NCBI GenBank assembly: GCA_964583825.1
Contig: CAZOXM010000052.1
Coordinates: 1 to 34,878 of the forward strand
Direction of reading: 5' to 3'
Source of the DNA: GCA-1730015 sp964583825
GTDB lineage: Bacteria; Pseudomonadota; Gammaproteobacteria; Granulosicoccales; Granulosicoccaceae
Length of the DNA stretch: 34,878 bases
The notes below the pieces were generated by a model, which did no database searches, was not told where the DNA came from, and saw nothing but the letters and a program-made list of their open reading frames with translations. Shown here piece after piece: positions 1-7,255 of the stretch. A program made the translations under genes and the position numbers. Position 1 is the stretch's first letter. Each line of letters opens with the position of its first letter.

Positions 1-2563
1 CCAGAGCAGATGCCGGGTCTATCTCGATAATTAGATCGATGTGGTCAGCATCAAGAAAAAATTCACCCACTTTGTTCTGGTGTTGTATCGAACCACCAAC
101 CTCAGAGAGGTATTGAAGACCATCGGGAACAATCGTGAGTTTAGTATAGTTATCCTGATCACCGTTACCGATGTATACCCCCATCGACTGATAATCCGAA
201 GGGGTGATGCCGTTAAACGGCTTGAGCACGCGTGTATGCACACGAAATACGTCGCTAGCCGGAGATACATCCACACCGAACTGGAATCCGTATTGCTGCG
301 AGTTTTTACCCCTGACGGCATCCCCTGAAGGTACAGCGTCAATGGTGACGACTCCGGCCGCACCGATAATGGTCATTTCGTTTAGATCATAAAGTGACTG
401 ATAATCGTCCACGCCATTGGTCATTAGCCCGGAGAAGCCCAGATCACCAATGAATCCTGCCCCCACACTGCCATTCTCCCACTGATAGTCAACCCCCAGC
501 GGGGTATTTGCACCGTTTGCGTAGTCCAGCGCGAAAGGATCGTCTACATCGGAAATGCCATCATTGTCGTCATCGGGGTCTTTCAGATCAGAGATGAAAT
601 CGTTGTCCACATCCGCCGGTACGTCACCTGCTGAACAAGGGTTGGAGCCATTCGCCTGTTCATCGGCATCAGTGAAGCCATCGTCGTCAGCATCGCCACT
701 ACCAAACCCTGACACACAAACTTGTGCACTCGCTCCCTGAAAATCACCCGGTTCATAGACAATGACATCATCGTCCTGAAAATTCGCCACCCAGATCGTA
801 CCCGGGAAAACATCTGAATCAGACAGTGCCGTTACATCAAGCGGCTTGTCGCCCACGTTTGAAAAAATAGCGTCGAAATCAGAGATGCCACCAGCCCCGT
901 TAAATGCCACCCGATAAATTTTATTATCCCACGAGGCAACTAACAGATTGCCCTGCATCTTTCCATTGAAATTGCTGGCTGTATATTCCGCCAGGCCATT
1001 CGTTGATCTTGGCAAAGTCACCAGAAGTTCATTTTGCGGGTGTACGCCATTGCCATTGGCGCCTGGGCCGTAGTAGTCACATTCAATCGGATTACTACCG
1101 CTGACTGGCGATTGTGGTTTGGATTTGTTGAACGTATTATTTTTACTGCCACGAGTCGGATTAGGATGGCCGGCGTAGTACCCCTGCCCATCAATCAGAT
1201 GCAGCGCATCGTGCTGTGTACTACCGGGTTCGCTCAGTTTATTTTTACAATTACCCGGCGCGCCACCCCAACCGGAATTCGGCCCGTTATCCCACGAATA
1301 CATCAGTCCATTCTGCATGATGACGACATCGTACGGGTTACGCCATCCAGGGGAGTAGACTTGTACCGGTCCACCCGGTACCAGTTTGGCTTGATTCTTA
1401 CCCCGGTTACCACCAAAGGGATCGTTCTTATCTTTCGTCCCGGAGCGATCCTCATCATCGAGCGTGGGCAAATCGTACGTGTTATCGCCAATCGCAGCCA
1501 AATCAACTTCGAGAATAGCCGCACTCAAAGCGAACTCGGGCAACTCACCAAAATTATGTGAGGGTGCTCCCATGTTGGTATTCCCGCCGGATGCCAGGTA
1601 CAGCTTGTCACCGGCCAGCGCGATACCGTTGCCATGATGGTTTTCATCAGACCTGGGCAGTCCCCGAACCAGGTCAAGTTTCTCCCAGCCGTTACCCTTT
1701 TTTGTCAGTCTCGATATGACGCCGGAATTGGTGTCGAGTCCGGTAATATTGCCACTGTTGCCACCGCCGATACGCGGATCGCTGGACGCCACATATATCA
1801 CCGGTTTGGTAGGCGACCCGCCCACTGCGAGTCCGGTGACCAACCGCTCTTTTACGTTCTTGTTGACTTTGCCATCGTCATTGTGGTTTGGGATATTCTT
1901 GATCGACTTAATCGTCTCTTTATCAATAACTTTATATTTGTTCTTACCGTCTCGCTCTATGGTGAGCACATCTATCTCGCCGAGCATATTCGCCACATAA
2001 AGCCTGCCGTCCGGCCCGAACTGCAGGGATGTTGGTTTGTCACCGGAGTAACCTTGCAGCTTACTTTTACCAAAGGAAAACGACGCCGGACTGGCCGCCG
2101 CTATCGGTGGCTCCACATCTGCACGCCCGGTACCCGTCAAGTCGACTGACGCAATTTCCCCGACCCCATTGTGGTTTATGAACAACGTGCCGCTTTTGCG
2201 ACCGTCATTATCCGGTTCGAAGCTCACACTCAGACTGAGGCTCTCGCCTGGTGCGAGTGTTAGTGGCGCCTGATGACTCAACGCGAAATAGCGGGAGTCA
2301 ATTTCATCGAGAAACAGATTATTGATCTGCAACTCGCCCCCAGCACTGTTATTGGTGAGCGTCAACAGGCCAGCCGTGTTTTCTCCAATCGCTACGTCGC
2401 CGAGATTAAGTACCTGATGGCTCAGACGCAACTGCGCGAGCTCAGTGGTTACATTATCGGGTGACGTCTCTGAGCGACTATCAGGACTGTTTGGCAGCGT
2501 CAGGAAAGTGGCGACCGATAATACGCTGAATATCAGCACTACTCGCTGTGCAATACTCGACAT
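1..2563 (-). CDS. secreted beta-propeller protein with Ig-like and calcium-binding repeats, C-terminus beyond window edge
   Basis: An open frame runs from an ATG at 2563 to base 2 with no stop, giving 854 residues; the end lies outside the window. Residues 1-25 form a signal peptide (Arg-containing start, then a VVLIFSVLSVATFL core). Residues about 45-147 look like an Ig-fold of the ASPM/Hydin type (LNLGDVAIGENT, then LAPGESLSLSVSF, ending in LTGTG). Residues about 165-610 resemble a six-bladed propeller of the sorbosone/glucose dehydrogenase or NHL kind (FGPDGRLYVAN, HHGNGIALAGDKLYLASGG, YSPGWRNPYDV). Residues about 617-680 are rich in DxDxDG-like thrombospondin type 3 calcium sites (DADDDGFTDADE, DPDDDNDGISDVDDP). 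The remainder looks like a beta-sandwich domain of unknown function. It is probably exported and calcium-stabilised. Substrate and catalysis are unknown, and an adhesive or binding role is as likely as enzymatic activity. Upstream only a weak GGAA precedes the ATG. Confidence 0.85.
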   Translation of the reverse strand, partial: MSSIAQRVVLIFSVLSVATFLTLPNSPDSRSETSPDNVTTELAQLRLSHQVLNLGDVAIGENTAGLLTLTNNSAGGELQINNLFLDEIDSRYFALSHQAPLTLAPGESLSLSVSFEPDNDGRKSGTLFINHNGVGEIASVDLTGTGRADVEPPIAAASPASFSFGKSKLQGYSGDKPTSLQFGPDGRLYVANMLGEIDVLTIERDGKNKYKVIDKETIKSIKNIPNHNDDGKVNKNVKERLVTGLAVGGSPTKPVIYVASSDPRIGGGNSGNITGLDTNSGVISRLTKKGNGWEKLDLVRGLPRSDENHHGNGIALAGDKLYLASGGNTNMGAPSHNFGELPEFALSAAILEVDLAAIGDNTYDLPTLDDEDRSGTKDKNDPFGGNRGKNQAKLVPGGPVQVYSPGWRNPYDVVIMQNGLMYSWDNGPNSGWGGAPGNCKNKLSEPGSTQHDALHLIDGQGYYAGHPNPTRGSKNNTFNKSKPQSPVSGSNPIECDYYGPGANGNGVHPQNELLVTLPRSTNGLAEYTASNFNGKMQGNLLVASWDNKIYRVAFNGAGGISDFDAIFSNVGDKPLDVTALSDSDVFPGTIWVANFQDDDVIVYEPGDFQGASAQVCVSGFGSGDADDDGFTDADEQANGSNPCSAGDVPADVDNDFISDLKDPDDDNDGISDVDDPFALDYANGANTPLGVDYQWENGSVGAGFIGDLGFSGLMTNGVDDYQSLYDLNEMTIIGAAGVVTIDAVPSGDAVRGKNSQQYGFQFGVDVSPASDVFRVHTRVLKPFNGITPSDYQSMGVYIGNGDQDNYTKLTIVPDGLQYLSEVGGSIQHQNKVGEFFLDADHIDLIIEIDPASAL

Positions 2564-2860
2564 AGACTGTTCCGTTGATTGTCGACGGCCGCAATGATCA
2601 GAATTTTGCAGGGCGATAAAAACCGCGAGCAACTTGTTCGGCCGACACAGTCTCTATCGGCAGCTTCGAATCTTCTACAACGATGTATTTCGCTTATTAT
2701 CCCCGCCTGAAAGCATCTCGGCGTATAGTGCTCTTTTTATTCACTTTTTGTGAACCACAGCGTACCGCACGACGAAGGCACACAGGTCGGCCTGATGTGG
2801 GTAAGACGCGCGACATGTTCAATGACACCATGCGGGCGGGCAATGTGAACAGGTACTACG
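2564..2860. other. intergenic region upstream of the propeller gene
   Basis: This 297-base gap separates the minus-strand propeller gene from the stop of the DUF3429 gene. A plus-strand open frame across 2683-2970 runs into the opposite-strand membrane protein gene and has an Arg-rich, low-complexity composition, so I do not call it. The promoter of the propeller gene should lie here, but I see no convincing -35/-10 pair. Confidence 0.5.
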
Positions 2861-3316
2861 TTAACTTCCGCCGGAAAATACCATCGCGAGCAGTAAACAG
2901 GCCGCCACAACGATGGTTAAATGCAGTCTCAGGGTGCGGTAACCTGAACCCAGGTACTCGAACAGAATAGCTCGGTCCACTAAATACGCAGCGACAATTG
3001 TGAGTGCCATGCCCGCCAGTGCGCCTTGCAGCGGCAGCAACTGTAATAGCCAGGCCACCAGCGCGGGCACTACGCTGTACAGATAATGGCGGTTCGAATT
3101 GAGCGAACTGGTGAGGGCAACACCCCAGTGCACTGCGCCGATAAAACTGATAATCACCGCCGCATAAGCCAGTAAGAATCGGCCCTTGTCGACAACAGCA
3201 AACGCAGACAGGTCGGTGTTCAGACTAATTGCTCCAGCCAGGAAGACAAAGGGTATCAGTCCACCATAACCGAGGAGTCTGGCAACGAACGGCAGTGGTA
3301 TACGTTGGTCTTGCAT
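2861..3316 (-). CDS. DUF3429-family inner-membrane protein
   Basis: A 151-residue, very hydrophobic protein with about five predicted membrane helices (roughly residues 13-31, 46-63, 79-92, 97-112 and 130-147). The segment FIGAVHWG at the end of helix two is the hallmark I associate with the DUF3429 family of small bacterial and organellar membrane proteins. The molecular function of that family is not established. I chose the ATG at 3316, which gives MQDQRIPLPFVARLLGYGG. The frame opens 36 bases earlier at a TTG, but those extra 12 residues (CKLRCRLWVVP) look like non-family sequence. Neither start has a clear ribosome-binding site. The gene stands alone, on the same strand as its left neighbour but 297 bases away from it. 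Confidence 0.75.
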   Translation of the reverse strand: MQDQRIPLPFVARLLGYGGLIPFVFLAGAISLNTDLSAFAVVDKGRFLLAYAAVIISFIGAVHWGVALTSSLNSNRHYLYSVVPALVAWLLQLLPLQGALAGMALTIVAAYLVDRAILFEYLGSGYRTLRLHLTIVVAACLLLAMVFSGGS

Positions 3317-3383
3317 TGGGACAACCCAAAGTCGGCACCGCAGTTTACACAAACTCTAAAGTGCACACTACCTTCAGCGTAGG

Positions 3384-3548
3384 CTAGTGGGCCGCTTGGT
3401 AAATAAGGTGACTAACTTTTCACAGCTACAGCCGTCAGTGCAAGGCGGAAAAACGCAGGCATATAGGTCATACGTCGAGTTTTTTCAACGTAGCAATGGC
3501 GGCTGTAGCGAAGAAAAGTGTTACCTTATTTATCAAGCGGCCCACTAG
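3384..3548. repeat. long imperfect inverted repeat, MITE- or REP-like
   Basis: The arms begin CTAGTGGGCCGCTTG at 3384 and end CAAGCGGCCCACTAG at 3548. They remain complementary for about 50 bases with a few mismatches: the left arm reads on through AAATAAGGTGA and GCTACAGCCG, and the right arm reads back through the same words. The internal part (about 3440-3496) contains GCAAGGCG, CGCAGG and TTTTTTCAA. The whole 165 bases could fold into one hairpin. Both ends are bordered by TA (or CTAG), compatible with a TA target duplication, but a palindromic end alone would look the same. No transposase is nearby, so it would be non-autonomous. It could instead act as a bidirectional transcription barrier. 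Confidence 0.75.
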
Positions 3549-3778
3549 GAGCAACGCTCATCATTGGCTGCAAGCGTCACCGCCACATTGCCAAAAACAC
3601 CCCGAGTAATATTGCAGCCGGATACGGCGATACGATCCCGCGTATCCCGGTTTTCCATCGCATCGTCGTACCATGCATGAAGCAATGGCAGATCGACCAC
3701 GCAATGCTCGTTGCTGTCTTCCGCTTTTTTAAGTTTATTCTTGTATGCGTTCAATGCTGGCCCACTGCATTTTTTCAC
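3545..3778 (-). CDS. doubtful small hypothetical ORF ending in the inverted repeat
   Basis: A 77-residue frame starts at a GTG and ends with a TAG formed by the outer edge of the inverted repeat at 3545-3547. The sequence has a plausible protein composition (CVVDLPLLHAWYDDAMENRD, then IAVSGCNITRGVFGNVAV) with four cysteines, but I do not recognise it. There is no ribosome-binding site before the GTG. The same frame stays open upstream to a TAA near 3822, and a second minus frame just upstream (DCKVVRTAAAKEMTMYSDIL, then stop) has similar character. This could therefore be the 3' part of a frameshifted or decayed gene cut by the repeat. It may equally be chance. Confidence 0.3.
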   Translation of the reverse strand: MKKCSGPALNAYKNKLKKAEDSNEHCVVDLPLLHAWYDDAMENRDTRDRIAVSGCNITRGVFGNVAVTLAANDERCS

Positions 3779-3899
3779 TACGTAACAGAGCGGAGAATAT
3801 CGGAATACATCGTCATTTCTTTAGCTGCAGCAGTGCGAACAACTTTGCAATCCCGAAACAATACTTCATCCGGGCTGTGAAGACCATTGGCCGGTGTGT
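3779..3899. other. gap downstream of the dioxygenase gene
   Basis: No gene or clear terminator hairpin is visible between the stop of the PhyH-family gene (3900) and the doubtful small ORF. Short open frames on the minus strand break at TAA and TAG near 3782-3822. Confidence 0.4.
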
Positions 3900-4727
3900 T
3901 TACACGTCCAGAAACCCGGTTTGATACCCGGAGTGGTGCCACAGGATCGGAAAAAAGCTCTCATCCATCGAATCATCACCGGCACGCTGGTAACGGCTGT
4001 AAACCGGACTGATATTTTGCGGGTGGAATTTTGCCTCGCTGGACATGCAATGAGCAACCACGGCGCGGCGCATGCCCGTGCCGCGATTGCTTCTGGACCC
4101 GTGCCAGGTTCTGCCGTGGTGAAAAACAGCCGTACCTGCCTTCACCACAATCGGTTTAATGTCCACTGTGGCATCGGCGACCGCGGCAGCCTGGTTCAGA
4201 TCTGCACAGGGATCGTCCGGTGCATGAAATCTGGCAATGGGTGCGGACAATGGCCAGTGATGCGATCCACGCACATACTCGATGGTGCCCTGATCAACTG
4301 CCGTGTCATCAAGAGTAATCCAGCAGGTCATCATCTCGGCAGGAACAATCCATGACTGATAGCTCTCATCCTGGTGGAAGCCGAGCGCTTTCGCACCGGG
4401 GGGTTTCCAGATCACATTGTCCTGATTGATTCTCGCACCGGGCCAGCCACGCAATTGCGCGCAAATCGCGCCGACATCTCGCCGCAGTACCGTCGCCGCG
4501 ATGGTCCGGTCTGCCTTCCACGCATTACAAATCTGACGCGTGAGATTGTCGGCATCCCGCCCGGTGCGCCAGTTCCATTCATCCGGTTGAAGACCGGTTT
4601 CAAATTCTCCCCTGAACAGCAATTCAAACCTTGAGGCCAGTGCACTGACTGTTTCCCGGTCGACAAAGTTATTGACGATAATAAACCCGTCTGAGGCAAA
4701 CTGCTCAAGCTGCGAAGTAGAAAGCAT
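3900..4727 (-). CDS. phytanoyl-CoA dioxygenase (PhyH) family Fe(II)/2-oxoglutarate oxygenase
   Basis: A 275-residue soluble protein of the PhyH superfamily, which hydroxylates organic substrates using Fe(II), O2 and 2-oxoglutarate. The metal-binding pair is HQDE (His118, Asp120). The distal histidine is most likely His209 in RTWHGSRSNRG, with a nearby arginine (Arg215 or Arg220) expected to hold 2-oxoglutarate. Family landmarks such as GTIEYVRGSHHW (148-158) and VKAGTAVFHHG (195-205) are present, and the length is normal. The gene begins 18 bases after the stop of the allantoinase gene and is the last of a four-gene run with uraD and puuE. That suggests a purine- or amide-related substrate, but the sequence does not identify it; fatty acyl-CoA need not be the substrate. 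The ATG at 4727 has no strong ribosome-binding site and may rely on coupling. Confidence 0.85.
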   Translation of the reverse strand: MLSTSQLEQFASDGFIIVNNFVDRETVSALASRFELLFRGEFETGLQPDEWNWRTGRDADNLTRQICNAWKADRTIAATVLRRDVGAICAQLRGWPGARINQDNVIWKPPGAKALGFHQDESYQSWIVPAEMMTCWITLDDTAVDQGTIEYVRGSHHWPLSAPIARFHAPDDPCADLNQAAAVADATVDIKPIVVKAGTAVFHHGRTWHGSRSNRGTGMRRAVVAHCMSSEAKFHPQNISPVYSRYQRAGDDSMDESFFPILWHHSGYQTGFLDV

Positions 4728-4745
4728 AAGCGTCGGAAAGGAATG

Positions 4746-5669
4746 TTAATGACCGGTTGGTGGAAACTCTGTGTGCCAGTGCTCTGCGATGTCAATACGA
4801 CGAGTCACCCACACTGACGTCTTGCTACCGATGTAGTCGAGGAAACGCTGCAGCGATCTGGCCCGCCCGGGACGACCGATCAAACGACAGTGCAATCCCA
4901 CTGACATCATACGAGGGTGAGTGTCTCCCTCCTCATACAGTACGTCAAACGTATCCTTAAGATAATTGTAAAACTGATCACCCGCATTAAATCCCTGAGC
5001 CGTGGCAAAGCGCATATCGTTGACGTCGAGCGTATAAGGCACCATCAGCTGCGGCCTGTCATAATCAAGGCACCAGTAAGGCAAATCGTCAGCATAACTG
5101 TCGGCACAGTAGCGAAAGCCACCCTCCTCCGCAATCAGGCGGACACTGTTCGGACTAGTTCGCCCTATATACACACCTGTCGGTCGAGCACCGGTACATT
5201 GCCTGTGAATTTCAATCGCTTTACTGAGATGCTCTGCTTCAACGTCCTCAGGTATGTGCTGATAGTCTATCCATCGATATCCATGGCTGGCGATTTCCCA
5301 GTTAGCTGCCAACATTGCCTCTACCGCACGAGGGTTACGCTGAAGCGCCATCGCGACCCCGTACACAGTGACCAGCAGGTTTCTCTCGGTAAACAATCGG
5401 TGAAGGCGCCAGAAACCGGCTCGTGAGCCGTATTCGTAGATCGATTCCATGTTCATATGACGCATACCGGGGATAGCATCCGCACCGACGATTTCTGAGA
5501 GAAATTTTTCTGACGCATCGTCCCCGTGCAGGATGCAATTCTCACCACCCTCTTCGTAGTTAATAACGAACTGAACGGCGACTCGCGCGTCTCCGGGCCA
5601 GCTGACATTCGGCAATCGATCTGCATAGCCGATCATGTCTCTCGGGTAGTCAGGATCTGTGGGTTGCAT
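4746..5669 (-). CDS. puuE: PuuE-type allantoinase (polysaccharide deacetylase fold)
   Basis: A 307-residue protein of the polysaccharide-deacetylase superfamily, closest to the PuuE group that opens the hydantoin ring of allantoin to give allantoate. PuuE enzymes are unrelated to the amidohydrolase-type allantoinases. Visible landmarks are YPRDMIGYADRLPNVSWPG at the start, QFVINYEEGGENCILHGD, SIYEYGSRAGFWRLHRLF, NWEIASHGYRWIDYQ, GRTSPNSVRLIAEEGGF and MSVGLHCRLIGRPGR, all typical of PuuE. I chose the ATG at 5669, not the one at 5711, because GAGGCGG lies about 8 bases before it and the longer start would overlap the end of uraD by 28 bases. The gene follows uraD by 14 bases, so the two consecutive steps of urate breakdown are co-transcribed. 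Allantoicase, HIU hydrolase and urate oxidase are not in the window. Confidence 0.9.
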   Translation of the reverse strand: MQPTDPDYPRDMIGYADRLPNVSWPGDARVAVQFVINYEEGGENCILHGDDASEKFLSEIVGADAIPGMRHMNMESIYEYGSRAGFWRLHRLFTERNLLVTVYGVAMALQRNPRAVEAMLAANWEIASHGYRWIDYQHIPEDVEAEHLSKAIEIHRQCTGARPTGVYIGRTSPNSVRLIAEEGGFRYCADSYADDLPYWCLDYDRPQLMVPYTLDVNDMRFATAQGFNAGDQFYNYLKDTFDVLYEEGDTHPRMMSVGLHCRLIGRPGRARSLQRFLDYIGSKTSVWVTRRIDIAEHWHTEFPPTGH

Positions 5670-5683
5670 ATGTGTTTCCGCCT

Positions 5684-6202
5684 CTATTGAACGAGATCCT
5701 GCAATCGACATTCTGCAATCAGATGTACCTGTTCCATGGCATCGCTTCGCTCCGTTTCGATATCGTTGAGCAGTCTTTTTTCAAGCAGGCCAAAAATCCC
5801 TTCAACCGAGGTTTGCTTGCGCACCGCGACAATACCCGGAAATCCAAACTTGGCCATGAACGCCTGATTAAGCTGTTGCATTCTTTGATGCTGCGGCGCT
5901 GGCAAACGCTGCAAACTCAAACTGCCCTGCTCTCTTTCAGAGGCCTCAGTCAACTCTCCGCTGACCGCAGCCTTACCGGCAAACTCCGGGTGCGCTTTCA
6001 GCAGGGCCAGTTGCTCGGTGTCGCTGCTTTGCTCAACCACATCGTGCATCGCCTGCTGCAGCTCGGCCACATGGTTGAAAGGTCGCTTCTTCTCGACGAC
6101 TTCAGCCACCCAGGCGGAGTGTTCGTAAATACCGCCCAGCACACGAACAAATTCCCGTGCCTGCATTGCATTAAGTTGCGAGAGGCTGACCGACTCTGTC
6201 AT
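5684..6202 (-). CDS. uraD: 2-oxo-4-hydroxy-4-carboxy-5-ureidoimidazoline (OHCU) decarboxylase
   Basis: A 172-residue helical cytosolic enzyme that decarboxylates OHCU to S-allantoin, the third step after urate oxidase and 5-hydroxyisourate hydrolase. The catalytic histidine is His71 in the HPEFAGK motif, followed by the family SxxEQ segment (Ser88, Glu91, Gln92). GFPGIVAVRKQ (120-130) and IFGLLEKRLLNDIETE are also characteristic, and the length is normal for the family. In this copy the motif after EQ reads GSLSL rather than the commoner AGLD-like sequence. The start is the ATG at 6202; the stop (TAG, 5684) is 14 bases from the next gene. About 43 bases separate it from the reductase gene upstream, so all probably share one transcript. 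Confidence 0.92.
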   Translation of the reverse strand: MTESVSLSQLNAMQAREFVRVLGGIYEHSAWVAEVVEKKRPFNHVAELQQAMHDVVEQSSDTEQLALLKAHPEFAGKAAVSGELTEASEREQGSLSLQRLPAPQHQRMQQLNQAFMAKFGFPGIVAVRKQTSVEGIFGLLEKRLLNDIETERSDAMEQVHLIAECRLQDLVQ

Positions 6203-6245
6203 CGCTGATCACCGACTGGGCGGGTTGTGCAGACTGGCACAGTGG

Positions 6246-7247
6246 TCATGTCAGCTGCAGTTCATCATAAAGTGAAGAGACGATTTCAATACCAGCCTCT
6301 GCCGTATGCTGTCGTGCTCGATAGCGGCGTTCAGAGGGCAGTCGGGTGCCCTCTTGTTCCAATATCTGTGCAAACAAACTTTCCGCGTGATCGAGCGCTG
6401 TTGCGTTACCGCAGGTACGGGGGTCAATAGCAATCATAAACTCACCACCACTTGAAGGTCCGCCGTCTTCCACATCGTCACGACTGGCTTCATAACTGAA
6501 TACGTCACCGATCAGTGCGCCGGCAAGCAGTTCCACCATCATCGCTATCGCTGAACCTTTATAGCCTCCGAACGGCAACTGCGCTCCGGCCAGTGCACTG
6601 GTGGGATCATTGGTCGGGTTGCCATCAAGATCGATCGCCCAGCCATCTGGAAGAACGAGACCGTCCCGCTGGTGGATTTGTATTTCTCCCCGTGCACTCG
6701 CACTGGACGCCTGATCAAATATCACCGCCGGTTTTACACTGCGGGGCCAGCCGAATGACATGGGATTAGTCCCGAACAATGGCTTTGTGCCCCCGGCGGG
6801 TGCCACAAAACTCTTGGCGCTGACAAATGCAAACGCGACAAGGCCCTCATTCGTCAACCGCTCGACTTCAGGCCACAATGCGGAAAAATGGTAGCTATTG
6901 GTTACGGCAAGTGCCGCAATGCCATTCGATTTTGCCCTTTCAATCAACGGCCCCGCCCCGGCTTCAAGTGCCAGTGGTGCGAACCCGTTAGCCGCATCCA
7001 CTTTAATCACTGACGGTGCCAGTGTGGTGATCACCGGCGTGGCATTGCCGGTGACTTTACCGCTTTTAAGTGAAGCGCAAAAACCCGGTATTCGAAACAG
7101 GCCGTGCGACTTGCATTCATCCCGTTCGGCGGCGGTGACGACATCGGCCACCGCGCGCGCCTGCTCAGGGGAGGCACCATAGTGCTCAAGATTAGCAGTG
7201 GCGATGTCGTGGACTTCTTTCAGGGTCAGCCTGACCATACCGTTCAT
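6246..7247 (-). CDS. Ldh_2-family NAD(P)H oxidoreductase, DpkA-like ketimine reductase
   Basis: A 333-residue member of the malate/L-sulfolactate dehydrogenase-like (Ldh_2) family. It resembles Pseudomonas DpkA, which reduces delta-1-piperideine-2-carboxylate and delta-1-pyrroline-2-carboxylate to pipecolate and proline. Matching segments are SHGLFRIPGF (48-57), TNSYHFSALWPEVE, KPLFGTNPMSFGWP, LPFGGYKGSAIAMMVELLAGAL and LPSERRYRAR. The closely related ureidoglycolate dehydrogenase (AllD) would suit the neighbouring allantoin genes, but AllD has MGHSG where this protein has the SYHFSALWP that I associate with DpkA. I therefore infer a cyclic imino-acid reductase, with a purine role as the alternative. 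The ATG at 7247 has AGGAG five bases upstream, and that site begins within the TAG stop of der, so expression is tied to der. Confidence 0.82.
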   Translation of the reverse strand: MNGMVRLTLKEVHDIATANLEHYGASPEQARAVADVVTAAERDECKSHGLFRIPGFCASLKSGKVTGNATPVITTLAPSVIKVDAANGFAPLALEAGAGPLIERAKSNGIAALAVTNSYHFSALWPEVERLTNEGLVAFAFVSAKSFVAPAGGTKPLFGTNPMSFGWPRSVKPAVIFDQASSASARGEIQIHQRDGLVLPDGWAIDLDGNPTNDPTSALAGAQLPFGGYKGSAIAMMVELLAGALIGDVFSYEASRDDVEDGGPSSGGEFMIAIDPRTCGNATALDHAESLFAQILEQEGTRLPSERRYRARQHTAEAGIEIVSSLYDELQLT

Positions 7248-7255
7248 TGTCGCTC

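Noticed and set aside
1034..2149. Plus-strand frames of about 170 residues at 1034-1561 and 1634-2149
   Set aside because: Both lie antisense to the continuous propeller-protein frame, whose domains are recognisable.
2683..2970. A 95-residue plus-strand frame upstream of the propeller gene
   Set aside because: It overlaps the end of the DUF3429 gene on the other strand and is Arg-rich without recognisable features.
5672..6208. A 178-residue plus-strand frame opposite uraD
   Set aside because: It mirrors uraD exactly in extent, and uraD has its catalytic HPE motif; the plus frame has no family features.
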